Of a stretch of DNA of 64,000 nucleotides, positions 39,444 through 52,700 are shown piece after piece. Where the stretch lies: assembly GCF_040054535.1 (NCBI RefSeq), contig NC_090783.1:6344001-6408000 (forward strand), read 5' to 3'. Below the pieces are notes generated by a model. The model made no database searches. It was not told the origin of the DNA and saw only the letters and a program-made list of their open reading frames with translations. The position numbers and the translations under genes were made by a program. The stretch is from Antennarius striatus. Lineage: Eukaryota > Chordata > Actinopteri > Lophiiformes > Antennariidae. The stretch's first letter is position 1. Each line of letters starts with the position of its first letter.

Positions 39444-41756
39444 ACCCAGAGTGGTGAGTCAGTGACATGCTTCAGGTGTGTTTTTTGGCATTTGTCGTTG
39501 ATCCTCTTTGGTCTAACGATGAGGAGACACTGAAGTCATTACACTCACTCTTTCCATTGTCTGGTGGTGTGTTACTGGAGTGATGCAGAGCTTTACTGAG
39601 CTGTGCCCCTAAATAGTTTGCATTAGTCACAGCTGTTGAGCTGCAACCAGCTGAGAAGCATCAGCGTATTAAACGGAATCACCAGCTGCGAATCTGAAAA
39701 CACTCATGGTGTCATAATTAACAGAACACCCTATAGTTCGTTCAATCCACTAATTTTCACACGGCGTTATGAAACCTGTGTCTTCTCCTTAATGTCCAAT
39801 CCATCCACTTTGGCGAACACATACAGATATTTCATGGATATAAATGGTTTGCTTGGTCTCAGCTTGATTGTGTGCATATGTGGTTATTTAGTGATTCAGT
39901 GCCAGGATGTCAAACCCTTACATCAGCACTTTTCCTGTTGTCTAGGAAAGAGGGGGTTTCCCCTAAATGCTCAAACCAAATAAGCCAAATCCCCAAGCAT
40001 TAAAACAGGAATATTATATCCAACGTGGCAAGCAGCGTTTGCACCGGACGCAATCGTCTTCGCTGCGTGCACATCATGTTATTCAAGACAAAGCTGGATT
40101 ACATGGTGCTGTTCATTAATTTCATCAGATCAATTGTGTGTATATGGCAAATGACTGCATCTACACTCCATTTTCTGTCATGCGAGCTGGATTTTGTCCT
40201 CCAAATAAATCCCTGACAGAGTTTAAGAAGGTAAACTGATCTCTCTCATCGAATCATAATATATTATAACCAGAGCGAATAAGAGCTCCTTGTCCAGCAC
40301 TTTCTCTGCAAAATAAATGATTGTGTTCAACGATTCGCTCCATATTAAATTTCAGCCATACATGTCTGCAAATTGGCCCTCATACCCGAATTCCCATCAA
40401 CCTATCTGGTGTTGTACAAATAATCCAAGTGTTACAAATAGGCCCTTTAACAGGCACGAGGCCGTGAAGTAAACAGTAAAGAGCCTCAACTTCGAACCTT
40501 AATTTGTCCAAAAAGCTCCTATTCACATCTCCCTTCCTTGTTGGCTTGGGTTTCACCTGTGGATGCAGGGACAGTAGTGTCCTTGTTTGATTCTAATCAT
40601 GGTCCTCACCTCAGAAGTTTCCCCCTGGGAACTCCCCTCCTCCACCCAGCCTGAAGACACACTCACACTGACTCATTAAGTGTCAAGAAAAATTCAGACA
40701 CCCCAGAGCTGTCTGAGAGGGCAAACCTGTGCTGCAGTGTGGCTGGAGACTCCCTCTGTCACTGGCCTTATCATCCCTGACACAAGGAAGTGTCTCTGCA
40801 GGCCCGTTTGAGCGCTGGAAGATGAACGAGGTCGTCAAGACGTCACAAAACCCCCGAGCAAAACAGTCTGAGTGTCGCTGACATTGTTCTCAGGTCATAT
40901 TAGTGCAAGGTGCTTTATTTTTAGCCTAGGGTGGGCTGCAATGCTGATCCATGATGCATGTCGACACGGAAAAAATGTTTTGGGTTATGTTGTTTCTCAG
41001 CTATCCCCTAAGACAAATGAGGTTATAAGAGTGAAGAGTGCAACTCAAAACACATGTCTCAGCCGCCTTTTCCTTCTTTTTTCTTTGGCAACAAGTAGAG
41101 TAATTAGGGAGGCTAACCACATCCTTATTAACTCGGTTCTGATAGAATATTTCAAAACGCAAATCTCTGTTTCTAATATAGCCTCTCATCACTTTTCACA
41201 TTGATAAGAAATAAAATGGATAAATGCACCAACATGGTATGAATCATTATCGCAAATAGATCAGATAAACACAAACAAAGCATTTCGCTCACAAAGGTAA
41301 TTATACAGCTATATAATATTTCCTCCTCCTTTGCATCTACTTACACATTTTTTGCGGCAGTGAATGATTACCCATGGGTAAGAATTTACTTCTCCCACGT
41401 AAAATTGGCTTAAATGTCAAGACAGAATAAAAGGCAATTCAACCAACTAAAGGTCAGCTCAATCAGGCATGTTTATCTCTTGAATGAAACCAACAAAGCC
41501 TATTCTTTATGCGCTGATGGTGTTATTTTAGTGGTTGGGCTCTGCCCTCCTGTGGTCAGCACAGCAACTAGGTGTTTCAGAGGTACAAGGAACTTTCTGC
41601 TCAGTGGTTTCTTGTATTTCATGATAATTATGTCAGGAGACAAATAACTTCTGGAAGCATCTGGTTTAAAAATCGTTCCATTGTTTGGAATTATTCAGCC
41701 TCAGCATACAGATAAACCTCTTTCTGTCCATGTGAGGGATATATATACAACAGCAA

Positions 41757-41923
41757 GAAGGTCCTGGGTGTGAATCCCCCCCGTGAGCCGGGACTTTTCT
41801 CCCAGTGTTGGCGTGGATTCCCTCCAGGTTCTCTAGCCGAACCCTGACCCACGCAAGGTGGATAAGAGACTGAAGAGAAGATGATTACGGTCGTCTTCAA
41901 GAAAATGGATGAATGGATTTTTT
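41757..41923 (+). repeat. degenerate tRNA-like teleost repeat with internal deletion
   Basis: The left half carries a B-box-like 'gtgtgaatccc', then 'gtgttggcgtggattccctccaggttctc', the hallmark block of a common fish repeat. It then jumps to the 3' 'ggtggataag..gatgaatgg' end, so the middle (the part present at 11231-11402) is lost. Confidence 0.6.
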
Positions 41924-43471
41924 ATTTGATCAGTTCTACGTTTAGTCATGACTCCGTCTATTTTTTTGAAAATGTCAGAAGTGGGAGGAGACAGGGGACT
42001 GTAGATGCCCTCATCCAGATCAACTGACATACGTATGTATCCCAAAATGTAAGCACTTTACAAATCTATGTTACTGGTTTTGAAAAAAAACCCTGCCTTT
42101 TGGTGCATTCAACCACGTCTGGGTTGGATATTTTATTTTACATACGTGTGGAACTTTGATTACGTCATTCTATTTTATATTACTGTCTGTTTTTTTTGTT
42201 TTTTTTTAATGACAATTGAACAATTCCATGAGCAATTTTTGAAGAAGACCATGTCATATGATTGAGGATTGAATGAACCCTGCGGTTAAATATTATATTC
42301 AAGATTGATCGTTTTTTCCCTATCCCTTATGCTTTCATGTTAACCTCTTTTCCACATCTTTCGATGCAGTCTGTCCTGTTATGGCAATCTCGACTACCAT
42401 TTGTCTGGTTTTATCAGTTGCCATGTTTACAGAATAACATTGGCACGGGATTGATTTCAAGCTTCAGGTTTGACCTGTCAAGCGACAGGAAACAGACTGA
42501 AGATAGCCTCCAGCTGTTTCCTGATGCAGCTCAATCTTCTGTATAGTATACTTTATTCTGTATTGCTACCAGCTGAAATAACATCGGCTTTTTAAAAATT
42601 CTATTAAAATACTCATTTTGCTCAGAAGAGATACAGATAAATTGGCCATGATGTGAGGCTTGCTTGCAAACGCAGCCTCAAATATGGATAATAAATGTCC
42701 TCAATCTGAAGAAGCTTGGATAATTGTGCTCATTGTGAACATTTTTGAAGCATGAAACCAGAGGAGCATGCAAAAGCTCCTCTTTCAACTACAGCCAAAA
42801 TATGTTCATGAAGGTTTTCCTTTCCGTAAGAACTTCACAAGTATTTTTTTTTAAAATTCAAAACATGTTTCTGCCCATGCACTTTAATTATCTAAAATAA
42901 GCCATTGATTATTTTGTTTGTTGATTGTTTATTGGTGCACCAAATTCTGATTGGTCACATCTGATAAATTTTCCATTCAGTAATGACCACCTGTGCTGCA
43001 ATGGAGCATGGGAATATTCTGAGGTTATTATATTGAGTTGTGTGTCAAACAATTTAAAAAAAAAGGTTTTCCATAATACTTTGATGACAAACATGTTTGT
43101 GAATCAAACACCAGAAGGCCTTTTCTTAAATCATATGGTGTCACAGGTAATCAGATTAATTGAACAGAAATGAATATTTTAGTGGTTTACGGTGGTTGTT
43201 ATGTGAGTCTCAGATCTCAATAAGGCTTTTACCCAGGAATTTAAGTGCAGAAATAAACAACAGAACAAAAAGAGATTAGAGTGAATACACAAAATCACCA
43301 GAAGATTAATACAATAAGCATCTTATTAATACAATAATAAGATGCAGGGTACACCCCTGGCCCATCATAAAGTCACCAGTTCACCTACATTAGAAATGGC
43401 CCCTTGCTGAAAGAAAGAATGGGACTACTTATGATAGTTTTGTCACAATGTCATTAAAAGATTAATTGAAG

Positions 43472-43539
43472 GCCTAAATTCAGTGTTGGATCACTTTATT
43501 ATTTATCATAATTGAGCCTAAGTTCAGTGTTGGTTCACT
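43472..43539. repeat. short tandem duplication, 44-bp period
   Basis: A 24-base block (43472-43495) recurs at 43516-43539 with two mismatches, immediately beside the Tc1/mariner relic. Confidence 0.75.
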
Positions 43540-43540
43540 G

Positions 43541-44240
43541 TGATCTTCACGTCTTCAGAGAGCATGACTGTAGTGAATGTCGCTGCAGGGACTCAGGAAC
43601 ACTTCCAGAAGCTGCTGTCACCGTCATTTTTTCGCAGCATCCACAAACACATGCAGACGTGCAAACAGGAACCAGTTCATGAACTAGATCCAGAATTGCC
43701 TCAGTTCATTTAAGATGGACTGAAGCAAAGTGGAAAACCGCCCTGTGGCATGACAAGTCAAAATGGGACATCCTTTTTTTAAATCATGGATGTCCTCCAG
43801 GCTGAAGAGGAGACCCTTCAATATCTGTGGGGGTGGGGGTGGGTTGCATTAGTGCACATGGGCATCCTGCACATCTATGAAGGCACCAGGAATGCTTAAC
43901 AAGACTTACAGGGTTTGGCACAACATATGCTGCCAAGTAGGCAATGTCTTTTTCAGGGAAGGCCTTGCTTATTTCAGCAGGATGATGCCAAACCACACTC
44001 TGCATGTATTTTTAGAGCAGGGTTCTTTAGTAAAAGTGTCCAGGTGCTTAACTGACCTGTCTGCAGATCCCACTCATTAACCCCTGAGGTGCATTATGAA
44101 ACACAAAATATAACAAAGGAGACCATGAACTCTTGAGCAACTCAGACAAGAATGGGAAAACATTCTACTTTCAACATTACACCTCAGTTTCCAAGTAAAG
44201 AGGTGATGCCCCACAGCAGTAAACATATGTTAATGGCATG
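43541..44240 (+). pseudogene. Tc1/mariner transposase relic
   Basis: Scattered segments follow the order of a familiar fish Tc1/mariner transposase: a 'GTQEHFQK'-like stretch near 43590, a block around 43705-43800 ('gatggactgaagcaaagtggaaaac'), a 'tgcattagtgcacatgggcatcctgcacatc' region near 43845, and the second-aspartate motif FQQDDAKPHSA at 43972-44004. Many stops and indels break the frame, and the part that should carry the last catalytic acidic residue is deleted or scrambled near 44075. No terminal inverted repeats were found. It cannot encode a working enzyme. Confidence 0.8.
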
Positions 44241-46440
44241 AAACTGCACTTTATGTCATTTTCACGAACAATTTTTCCATCTAAACATTTCAAACATTAT
44301 CTTAGTGATTTGCATTCCTGCATTTGACGTCTTTATTACTGCAGGACAAACAGTGAAATGGATCACAAGTCAGCAGACTATCATTTCTGAATGCATGATT
44401 GAGGACACCCCCCCCCCCTTCCGACTACCAACACACACACACATTTATATTTACAGAACTCTACACAAATCCACCGGTTCTTGAAGCAATCAAGAAATAC
44501 GTCTTGATCGACATGTTTATTTATAAGACTCTGCATTCCTTTATTAAGACCAGTCATAGTTTGACATTCGGGCCTTGTTGGAAATTTGACTGGTCCTCAT
44601 GGCAACTGTCATTTCATAATATTCTGGCTATTTATTTGGTCATTCCTGTTGAAACTAAATATTTAGAGAAGCATAATGTTGAAAATGAATAAATTTACCT
44701 CTTAGTCATAGACATCAAAATAATACCAAATGTGCATGATTTTTTTTTCTTGCCCTCAGTCATTTCTGACAGTTACACTTCTCTGTACAATTTCTATACA
44801 GGCCTGTTAAATGTGTTTTTTCTTTAATAAGGTCAATGTCAAGGACATGATTACCTTGAAAATGAGATTTCCTGGTTGTAGAATTAAAGAACAGGGCGTT
44901 GCCTAGTTCTCGTCATGCTTATCCATAGTAGGCAAACACAGATGTACTGATTAGGGAAAAGTTTGACAATCTGTAGTCAGATGAGGACGTATGAGAAATC
45001 TGATGAGTAGGTAACTGCGACTCATAGAGGGCCTTCGTTACAGCTGAGAATTCAATTAGGAAACGTCTGACTCACAATATCCTAGAGCAAATTTGCTCTC
45101 AGGTTGCAATGTAGAAAACCCAGTGTCAGGGCTCAGTACTGAGGATGTGTGTGTTCTCCCTCGCCTCTCCAGGGGCCCAATCCATATAGGACGTTGAGAA
45201 AAGTGGATCAAGATCCATTCCTGACTTGATTTAACCTAACAAATTAGTAGAATTTAAAGCAGCTCTACATTTAACCAACCCGGTTCAGTGGAGGCTGATG
45301 GTCAGAATGTCCTTTACCACACATTCTGACATATCTCCCTTTATTAACTATAAACAAAGACCAAACATCTAAATCTAAGGTGAAACCATCAGAACTATTC
45401 TTTTTTTACTTGATAAGTTTTTATCATATCATATTTTCAGGGATACACTGCAGAGACCAAACCCTAACTGGGTTTATTGGTCAACTACTTTCCCGCATTT
45501 GGTGCATAATCACATTTTATGTTATATATTGGTAGAATATCAAGAGAATTGACGCCAACACATCTTGTGTATTGTACTAATCCTCATATCGGGGACCTGA
45601 CGCGAGCACAGTGAACTTTTAAGGATTCGTCACTGTCTTCTTTCTCTGTCTGCCATATGTAGAATGTTTGGTTGTCAACTTATTTCACTAACGCTCTCTT
45701 GGTTATGTTCACTGGACATTAATAAGACATGATAATGCTATAATCATTCGTAGCGTGTTGGCGATTTGTGGATGCAGTACTCCCTTGTGTAGTATATGCA
45801 GTCAGCAAATCAAGAACATGCGCGGGGGAATTAAAAGTCACTCCTATGAGGTGTTTGTTAGCTTTTTAAAAAGTACTTATATGGATGTTATGCGTATTAA
45901 ATGAAATTCAATTACATTTTTCCCTCCATCGCACCTCATAACTAATCACACGTTATAAAAACGTGTACCCGAACATGAGCATTAGCTAATTTACTAAGAT
46001 TTTGGAGTGTCCAAGAACAGGTCTTGGATCCCACACACAAACAGTCCGCAGCCGGAATGGTGCGCGTTGGACGGCTCTGACCCATGACAGATGTTTTTGT
46101 GGAGTCAACATTCTTAATAACTGCTGGTGTAACGTTAGAGCCTCTGGTGCACAGCTCTGTTTCTTGCGTTTACTTTCAAACTTTTGATGTGGACTGACCT
46201 TTTCTTTCAAGGGGACTTTAAAATAAAGCACATGGCACTGGAATTACAGAGCCAAGGTTGAGAAACGACCCAAGAGATTGGGAGAGCTAGTGCCATCTAA
46301 ATGGGTTTTTGTTAGTGCAACACGCACGCTTAACCTTCTGTGAATTAAGTTGGTATCCGGTATCCTGAGGCCAAACCAAGGGTGCGTTAATGACCGTGTG
46401 TAAATAAAAAAGAAAACTGATTCCGTAAACAAACTTTAAA
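44241..46440. other. AIMP1 downstream flank, no gene seen
   Basis: No coding potential recognised. Contains a C-run (44409-44418) and otherwise unique-looking sequence. Confidence 0.6.
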
Positions 46441-46465
46441 AAAGGATACAGAACTTTAAAATCTA

Positions 46466-46471
46466 TTTATT
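46466..46471 (-). terminator. poly(A) signal for AIMP1
   Basis: AATAAA on the minus strand, about 95 bases after the AIMP1 stop codon. The short 3' UTR also carries a GAT trinucleotide run (about 46495-46514). Confidence 0.8.
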
Positions 46472-46564
46472 TGCTTCATGGCATTTTCTTCCATTCATCA
46501 TCATCATCATCACCACGGATGATTGCCTGATAAACATTGAGCTTTTTCGATCACCATTGTTCTC

Positions 46565-46731
46565 CTACTTGATGTGACTGTTGGTCATGGTTTGAGCTTT
46601 GCATACTCCCTTGCCAGCAACTTCAAAAGCAGCTCCCTTATAGGTGGCGACGCACCGATCATCCGTCCGGAGGTCTGGCTGAATCTGTTCCCACACCTTC
46701 TTTTTAGGGTTCAGCTCTTTATCCGGTTCAC
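46565..46731 (-). CDS. aimp1: AIMP1 coding exon 6 (C-terminal EMAPII segment and stop)
   Basis: Starts after the acceptor GACCGCAG and encodes EPDKELNPKKK, WEQIQPDL and the terminal QTMTNSHIK, with TAG at 46567-46565. It is too short to stand out as an open frame but matches the human C terminus residue for residue over most of its length. Confidence 0.95.
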
Positions 46732-49700
46732 CTGCGGTCAAGAAATGACTTTGAGACTTGTTAAACTCCTACCTTCTCTGCTCATCCATCACACAGGCAG
46801 GATTTATGGATTTAGAACATTAGCTTTATAATCTGTGATGTCATATCCTTCATAATATCTTTTAAAAAGCTAATATTCAAGCTCAAACACACTGATAGAC
46901 AAATTTAACCACCCTTCGTGGATTGTTTGTGTGAGAAAACACTAATATGCTCTACCTACCAAAACTTATTGTGAGCAACTGATCCACAGCTATATCTCAT
47001 TTATTTTGCCAAATCTAATTGTATTTCCTACTCTTTAATTAGGAAAAGTCTTAAAAGGATCATATTTTGCATCCAGAGAAACATATTAATGGAGGTTCCT
47101 GTTTCACCATACCTTTGTTTTGGAAGCTTGACATTTGAGAAACATTACAATCAAACTCGGTGGGGCTTCTGTGGGGTGTCAGCTTCATGGTTTGAGGACG
47201 CAAATGTGTTTCATTTCCCCAAGGCTGCCACTTCTGCAGGCTTTCGGCCCCCGGAGTGGCAACAATCAGTTTTGATCAGGAGCGTGAAAGGGTTTTTGAT
47301 GAGCGACTTGTGCATATGTTTCACTTCAAGCAGTAGTACTGGACCCCATTAGCTGGGGAAACACAGGCAATTACAAGCATGTACCACACCAGCAGAGGGT
47401 TGGCTGCAACTACGTCTATGCTATGGCACAGAATAGGGAACCTGCAGAAGGAAAAAGGACTTGACTGGCTAGTTTGATGTGATACTGCTACTATGACTGC
47501 TAATGTAGGCGATCTGACAACTCTCTGTTTGATCTGAGTGAACTGAGTGATTTCAATTATTACCTTAAAAGGTCTCGAAAACTAATACAGAGCAGTAAAA
47601 AAAACAACAACTTTCATCTGTAATTTTTCCTTCTATGTACTTCACCAAACCACCTCGGTTTGTACTTAATTGTTTTGAGTCGATGCCACAACAAAGCCTT
47701 AGTGCTGCCTCTCGTCTCTACTCCTCCCCTTGTGTTCTCTGGGAAGAGATGCCATCAGGAGACGGGCTGATTGGGGGCTTGTTTCAATGCTGCATCCATA
47801 CAAAATGATTATGGCTGGCCAAAGAGATCTCTCATGAATCAAATGGCTTTTATAGCGGCTGAAACATGTGCACTGCAGGGATAAAAGCATCAGCTGACAC
47901 AGCTAGGTTGAGGGTACTTGGACCACAGATCCACCTACATCATACAACCCCCCCCTACTTTTTTTCCACAGGGAACTCCAAATCAATTGATGAAATGCAC
48001 AACCAATCCTCTTCTCATTACCAATATTCAGCTCTCCAAACACGAGTTTTAGAACCGAAGTGGTTTAAATCACTACCACAATGGCCTGCTAGTTGTACTC
48101 TGAATTTGGGCCACTTTTATTAGATCAGTTGAACCTGACGGGGCAGCTATGGCTCTCTAAAGTGAGCATTAATTGCTCTATCAAATCCACACAAAGCTCA
48201 AATAAGGATTAGTTTAATGAGAGCTGAGCGGTGTCTGAGAATGTTTTGTGATTGGTGCCTTCAAAAGGAGCGAATGTGGAAACTTCATTTCCTAAAGTCA
48301 GGGGCTTTTTCTGAAAACTTTCCTGGGAAATTCTTCCAGCAGGCTTCATTGAATGAAAGTTAGCGGCGAGGAAGCAGCCATAGTTTCTGTTTTGGTTGGA
48401 TGGGATTGCACCATTTAAGATTTAAGCTAATGATGAATCTGATTTGGAGGGTATGGGAACTGGATGATAATACCTGGGAAGCCCTGGAAAGTAATTTTGT
48501 CTCCTGGCACAGCTCCACTTGGAGGATCAAGAATTTCAATCTTGTCTGGCGAGCTGGCACACATGACCATAGCCTGGGACACCACTCCTCTCATCTTGGC
48601 TGGCTTCAGGTTACACATCAGGATTGCCATGCGGTTCTGCATCTGCACAGAGGACAGGAGATCAAATGCATCTTTATTTTCCATATGGCCTGGACAATAA
48701 AGAAGAAAAGGAAATTACAATATATTACAGTGCAAAACACCTTTAACTGATGATGGATGAAGCCTGCTTGGGTACGGGACATCAATATAGACAAATGCGG
48801 CTAAATCCGACCCAATGATTAAAAAAATATGTATTGAAGATTTTGGCTTGTTTGCTTCATTTTATAATCCACAGGGAACAAATAAGAAAACTTTAAACTG
48901 CCATTCCATGTGCTGGTGAACAGATGAACTTTTATTCAAGGCTTTATCCTTTAAGAAATTACGACATAAATCTAAATTCAATGGGTTTACTTTGAAAGGG
49001 GAAATGGAGGTTATTAATTTTTCAACTCTGTCCACTTTTGGAAAGTCATCAACTGTGTGTGAATTTTATGGTTTTGACAAAAAAACAATATTTTACATGC
49101 TATGTAGACACCTGTCTCACATTATAGATGTCTAAGACTTCTGCTTCTGAAAGGTGTCCATCATTTATCGTCCAACAATAATCCATTTTCACAGATTTCT
49201 CACTCCTGCTCGCTTAGCAGAAATAGATAACAGCCCGTATAAATAAAGCAGTTAACAAAGCTGATTTATTGATTCTTCTTGCAATGGACAGACGCAGACA
49301 CACGATATGTGGCAGAAACACTGACAGCTGTGTGACAAGATGACTACTGTGTTGGTCATCTAACATTTGACCATGTGGACACCAAAACCCTGTCACTTCA
49401 CAGCATTTTTAAGGTTCGAAAGATTTTCTTTTTTTCATTAAGTCGGTTTTTGTTGCGCATGATTTCAGAAACCATACGATTCCATTTAAACGATGCTCAT
49501 CGTGTATAGACAGTAGAAAACACAAGTGCGATCCCCAAAAGCCTCGTGGTCTACGATTACAAAGAGAATCACTGGAGACCATAAAAGAAACTGGTGCTCT
49601 TTGCTTCAATGAAATTCTAGAATGAAATTAGTTTGCCCCAGGAGCAAATCATAAATTCATGTGACAATAAAAAAACAGTATAAGCAGATCCATCAGGACA

Positions 49701-52700
49701 AAGTTTATCCAAGACAAACCTTATTGTAGTCATATATTCATGTGATCAGTGGGTACGAATGAATGCAGCATCGGTTGTGTATCTGCAGAAAACAAGTCTC
49801 AAATAGTCTCAGTGGGGAATCCTCATGCTAACATGAAAACAGAATTTATTACTGTTTTATTGCGGAATTTCCACGGGTTCCCGCTTGCATCATTAGAAAA
49901 AGAATAATGTAATGAGATATATGTGACAGCTGTTGTTATATGACATCTAAACAAGCAGAATGTCAACTTATGAAAACTATTTTATTGGATTTGAAAACTT
50001 CAGAGGTTTTTTCAAAAACAACACATTACTGTTAGTCAATTATAAGGTGCATGGAATTCTGGATTCATACTTTTGTGTGATTCCTGAAAAAAAAATTGAC
50101 AAAAAGAATGATTGCATCATTTCTCATCATTTTTTGTAAAATACTTATATTTTGATGGCAACTGCATACCTCAAACAAATTGGTGCCAGGAGCAACAAAA
50201 GCCTGGGAGCGCTGTGGAATTCTCAAAAATACAACTGGAACTTTTCCAAGCTAAAGAGTTTACTCATAACTTGTGATATACAGTATATCATGGCCCAATA
50301 TGAAAAGGGTAACTCATCATAAGCGGGGACGAGGCGGGGTGTACCGCTTTGTGAAAACATGTGACACGATCTACACAAACAGGATCGGGAATACAAAGAC
50401 AAAGGATTGACGTTTGTTTTTCCTTTAGACTGTACGGCTTCCCAGCATTTCCATAGATTATATTGCTCACGGTCAGGGTTTATTCTCCTGCTATAACTTA
50501 TTTTACCCCTGAGTGAATAATAAAGCAGCGGTTTTGGTCGAAGGGTATTTTACCTGTTCAATAGGTATGTGATTGACCAGCCCACTGACCACCGTCCTGA
50601 GAGACTCCTCTCCCACGTCCACCTGCTCCACGTACAGACTGTCTGCATCCGGGTGCTTCTCGGCCGTGACGATGCGTCCGACACGCATGTCGAGACGAGA
50701 CACGTCCACTTTGGCTTCATCCTGAGTCGGGGCGGCCTGCTTCTTCTCTGCTTTCACTCCTCCTAACATAAAATGTAATGCTGTTAAACTAAATGCATGG
50801 CATGGTTCTGCATTTATTTGTGTATTTACGTCTAATATAAAGAAAATGGAGTTGGAACTTTGGTCGGGTTTGTTAACATAGAGAATCAGACGGTAGCTGC
50901 CGAATCTTTACAGAGGATTTGTGAATCTGTGACAGTTTTCATGCTTTTGGAAGCAATGTGCATAATATTTTATGTAATAATAGAAGAAAGAAGGTTTCAG
51001 CCAACTGCTATATTGCTCAGGGAAATTGTAAGAAAAACACAACATGGTTGAAACAATCCTATCTGTCTGGAATCTGATTTAATTTCCTCCCTCCAATGAC
51101 AGGCCTCAGGGTTGCATGCAGACGCATGTGTTTCATGTGTCCCACAAATAAATACAAAAACTAGGGGGAAAAAATATTTTTTTCCAGCACCAGAAAGTAC
51201 AAGACAAAATAAAGATGCCAATTCTCGCATTTGTTGTACGTCTGTGACGTGTTAAATTAGCATAATGTCCGACCCTTGACTCGCCTGGTTTTTGCTGACA
51301 TCTGAAGAATCGAGCGCTGGTCAAACGGTCACAGTGTTTAATCACTCGTCTCCACACGTGCTCTGGATAATAAGAATTTCAACTGCAGCCTTTGAAATCG
51401 GACATTTTCTCCCCTTGCGTAATCAAGGCTGCCCTGTGATGACAGCACAACACTGCATCACCGCCAGGACCACACAACGATAAGGTTTTGGTCTGAAGAC
51501 TAACAAATAATGACTGTTTGGACAAGGTGAGAATAAAGTTACATTACAGTCTGAACAAATGACGAAATCACATGTGAAGCAGTTTAATTGAAAGGAGGAA
51601 GTATCTGTCATTAATATCTCCAACCTATATGGATGCAGTGGATGAAACCGCTGATGGAACCCAGTATGGACATCCAACATTATAACCGAATAGACTAACA
51701 TGAGGTAAATCACACAACACCCTGTCAGTAACCGCAGTTAGACCTGCTGAACTTATCTTGCTGTTGTCCTCCAATGCAAAGATAAACAGGAGGAAACTGT
51801 CAAAAAGTGAATCAAGACACCTCCCTGTGTAGAAACGTAGAAATTAAATTAGGTGGAAGTTCTGTGGCACCATGTTCACGCAGGCAGAAGCTCAGACCCT
51901 CTCTATTTTGCAGATGAAAACAAAATCAAAAACTCCATATCCTGTTGCTAACAGCACTTTGAGAAGTGAGGGACTGGAGGCCTTGGAGCATGTCTGCTGC
52001 AGACGAGGCTGCAGATGAGTGCAGCCACACCCAGGAGTAGAAGGAGCGATTCTTTCCCAGTGAAGGAAGCGCACATTTCATGTCCAGAGTCCTGCTGGGT
52101 ATCCCAGTATGTAACTATGTGGACCCAGGGGGAAAGTTAGAGTTCATCCTAGGCTACAACATGCCAATTAAATCAAATTTAATTTCCAGTAAATATTTTG
52201 CTTGTAGTTTAATACTAATTGTCTAGATCTGTAAAATCACATTTGCCTGTTTAATCACAATGGCTGCTCTGTTTTCGTGCTCTCTGTCTCCACAGTGCGG
52301 GTGGAAAAAAAAATCAGAAATTTTTGGATACACGAATTGAAATAACTGGCTGGGTTACGTTTCAGCATGCCTGCACTTTATACGACAACATGTGAAAAAT
52401 AAACCTGACTGATTGACTGGCATCTGACAGTTTTCCTAATTAGTCCAGATATCTTGAATGGTTTTGTGCAAATTAATGGAAAAACTTCAGGAAGGAATTC
52501 TCTGGTTTAGCATTCCAAATGTACCACAGATGTAAAACAATTCAATCTTGTTATATTTGATACACAGGGATAGTCTTAGACTTTATGAAGGAGTCTTATA
52601 ATGATGTGCATCCATAAAACGTTTAATATGAAATCATTCTCAAATGTCTTACTGGTTACATTAGACAATGACCCCAAATGTAGCTTATAAATTATAAAGA

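Larger units (their letters stand above)
38598..43540. other. intergenic, no gene seen
   Basis: Holds a long CA tract (39367-39441), a degenerate teleost repeat (41757-41923) and a possible reverse-strand fragment of the same family near 43333-43405 ('gggtacacccctgg..ccagttca'). No exon with conserved protein content was recognised. Confidence 0.7.

Noticed and set aside
39172..39533. Frames across the CA tract near 39.4 kb
   Set aside because: Open only because the dinucleotide repeat lacks stops.
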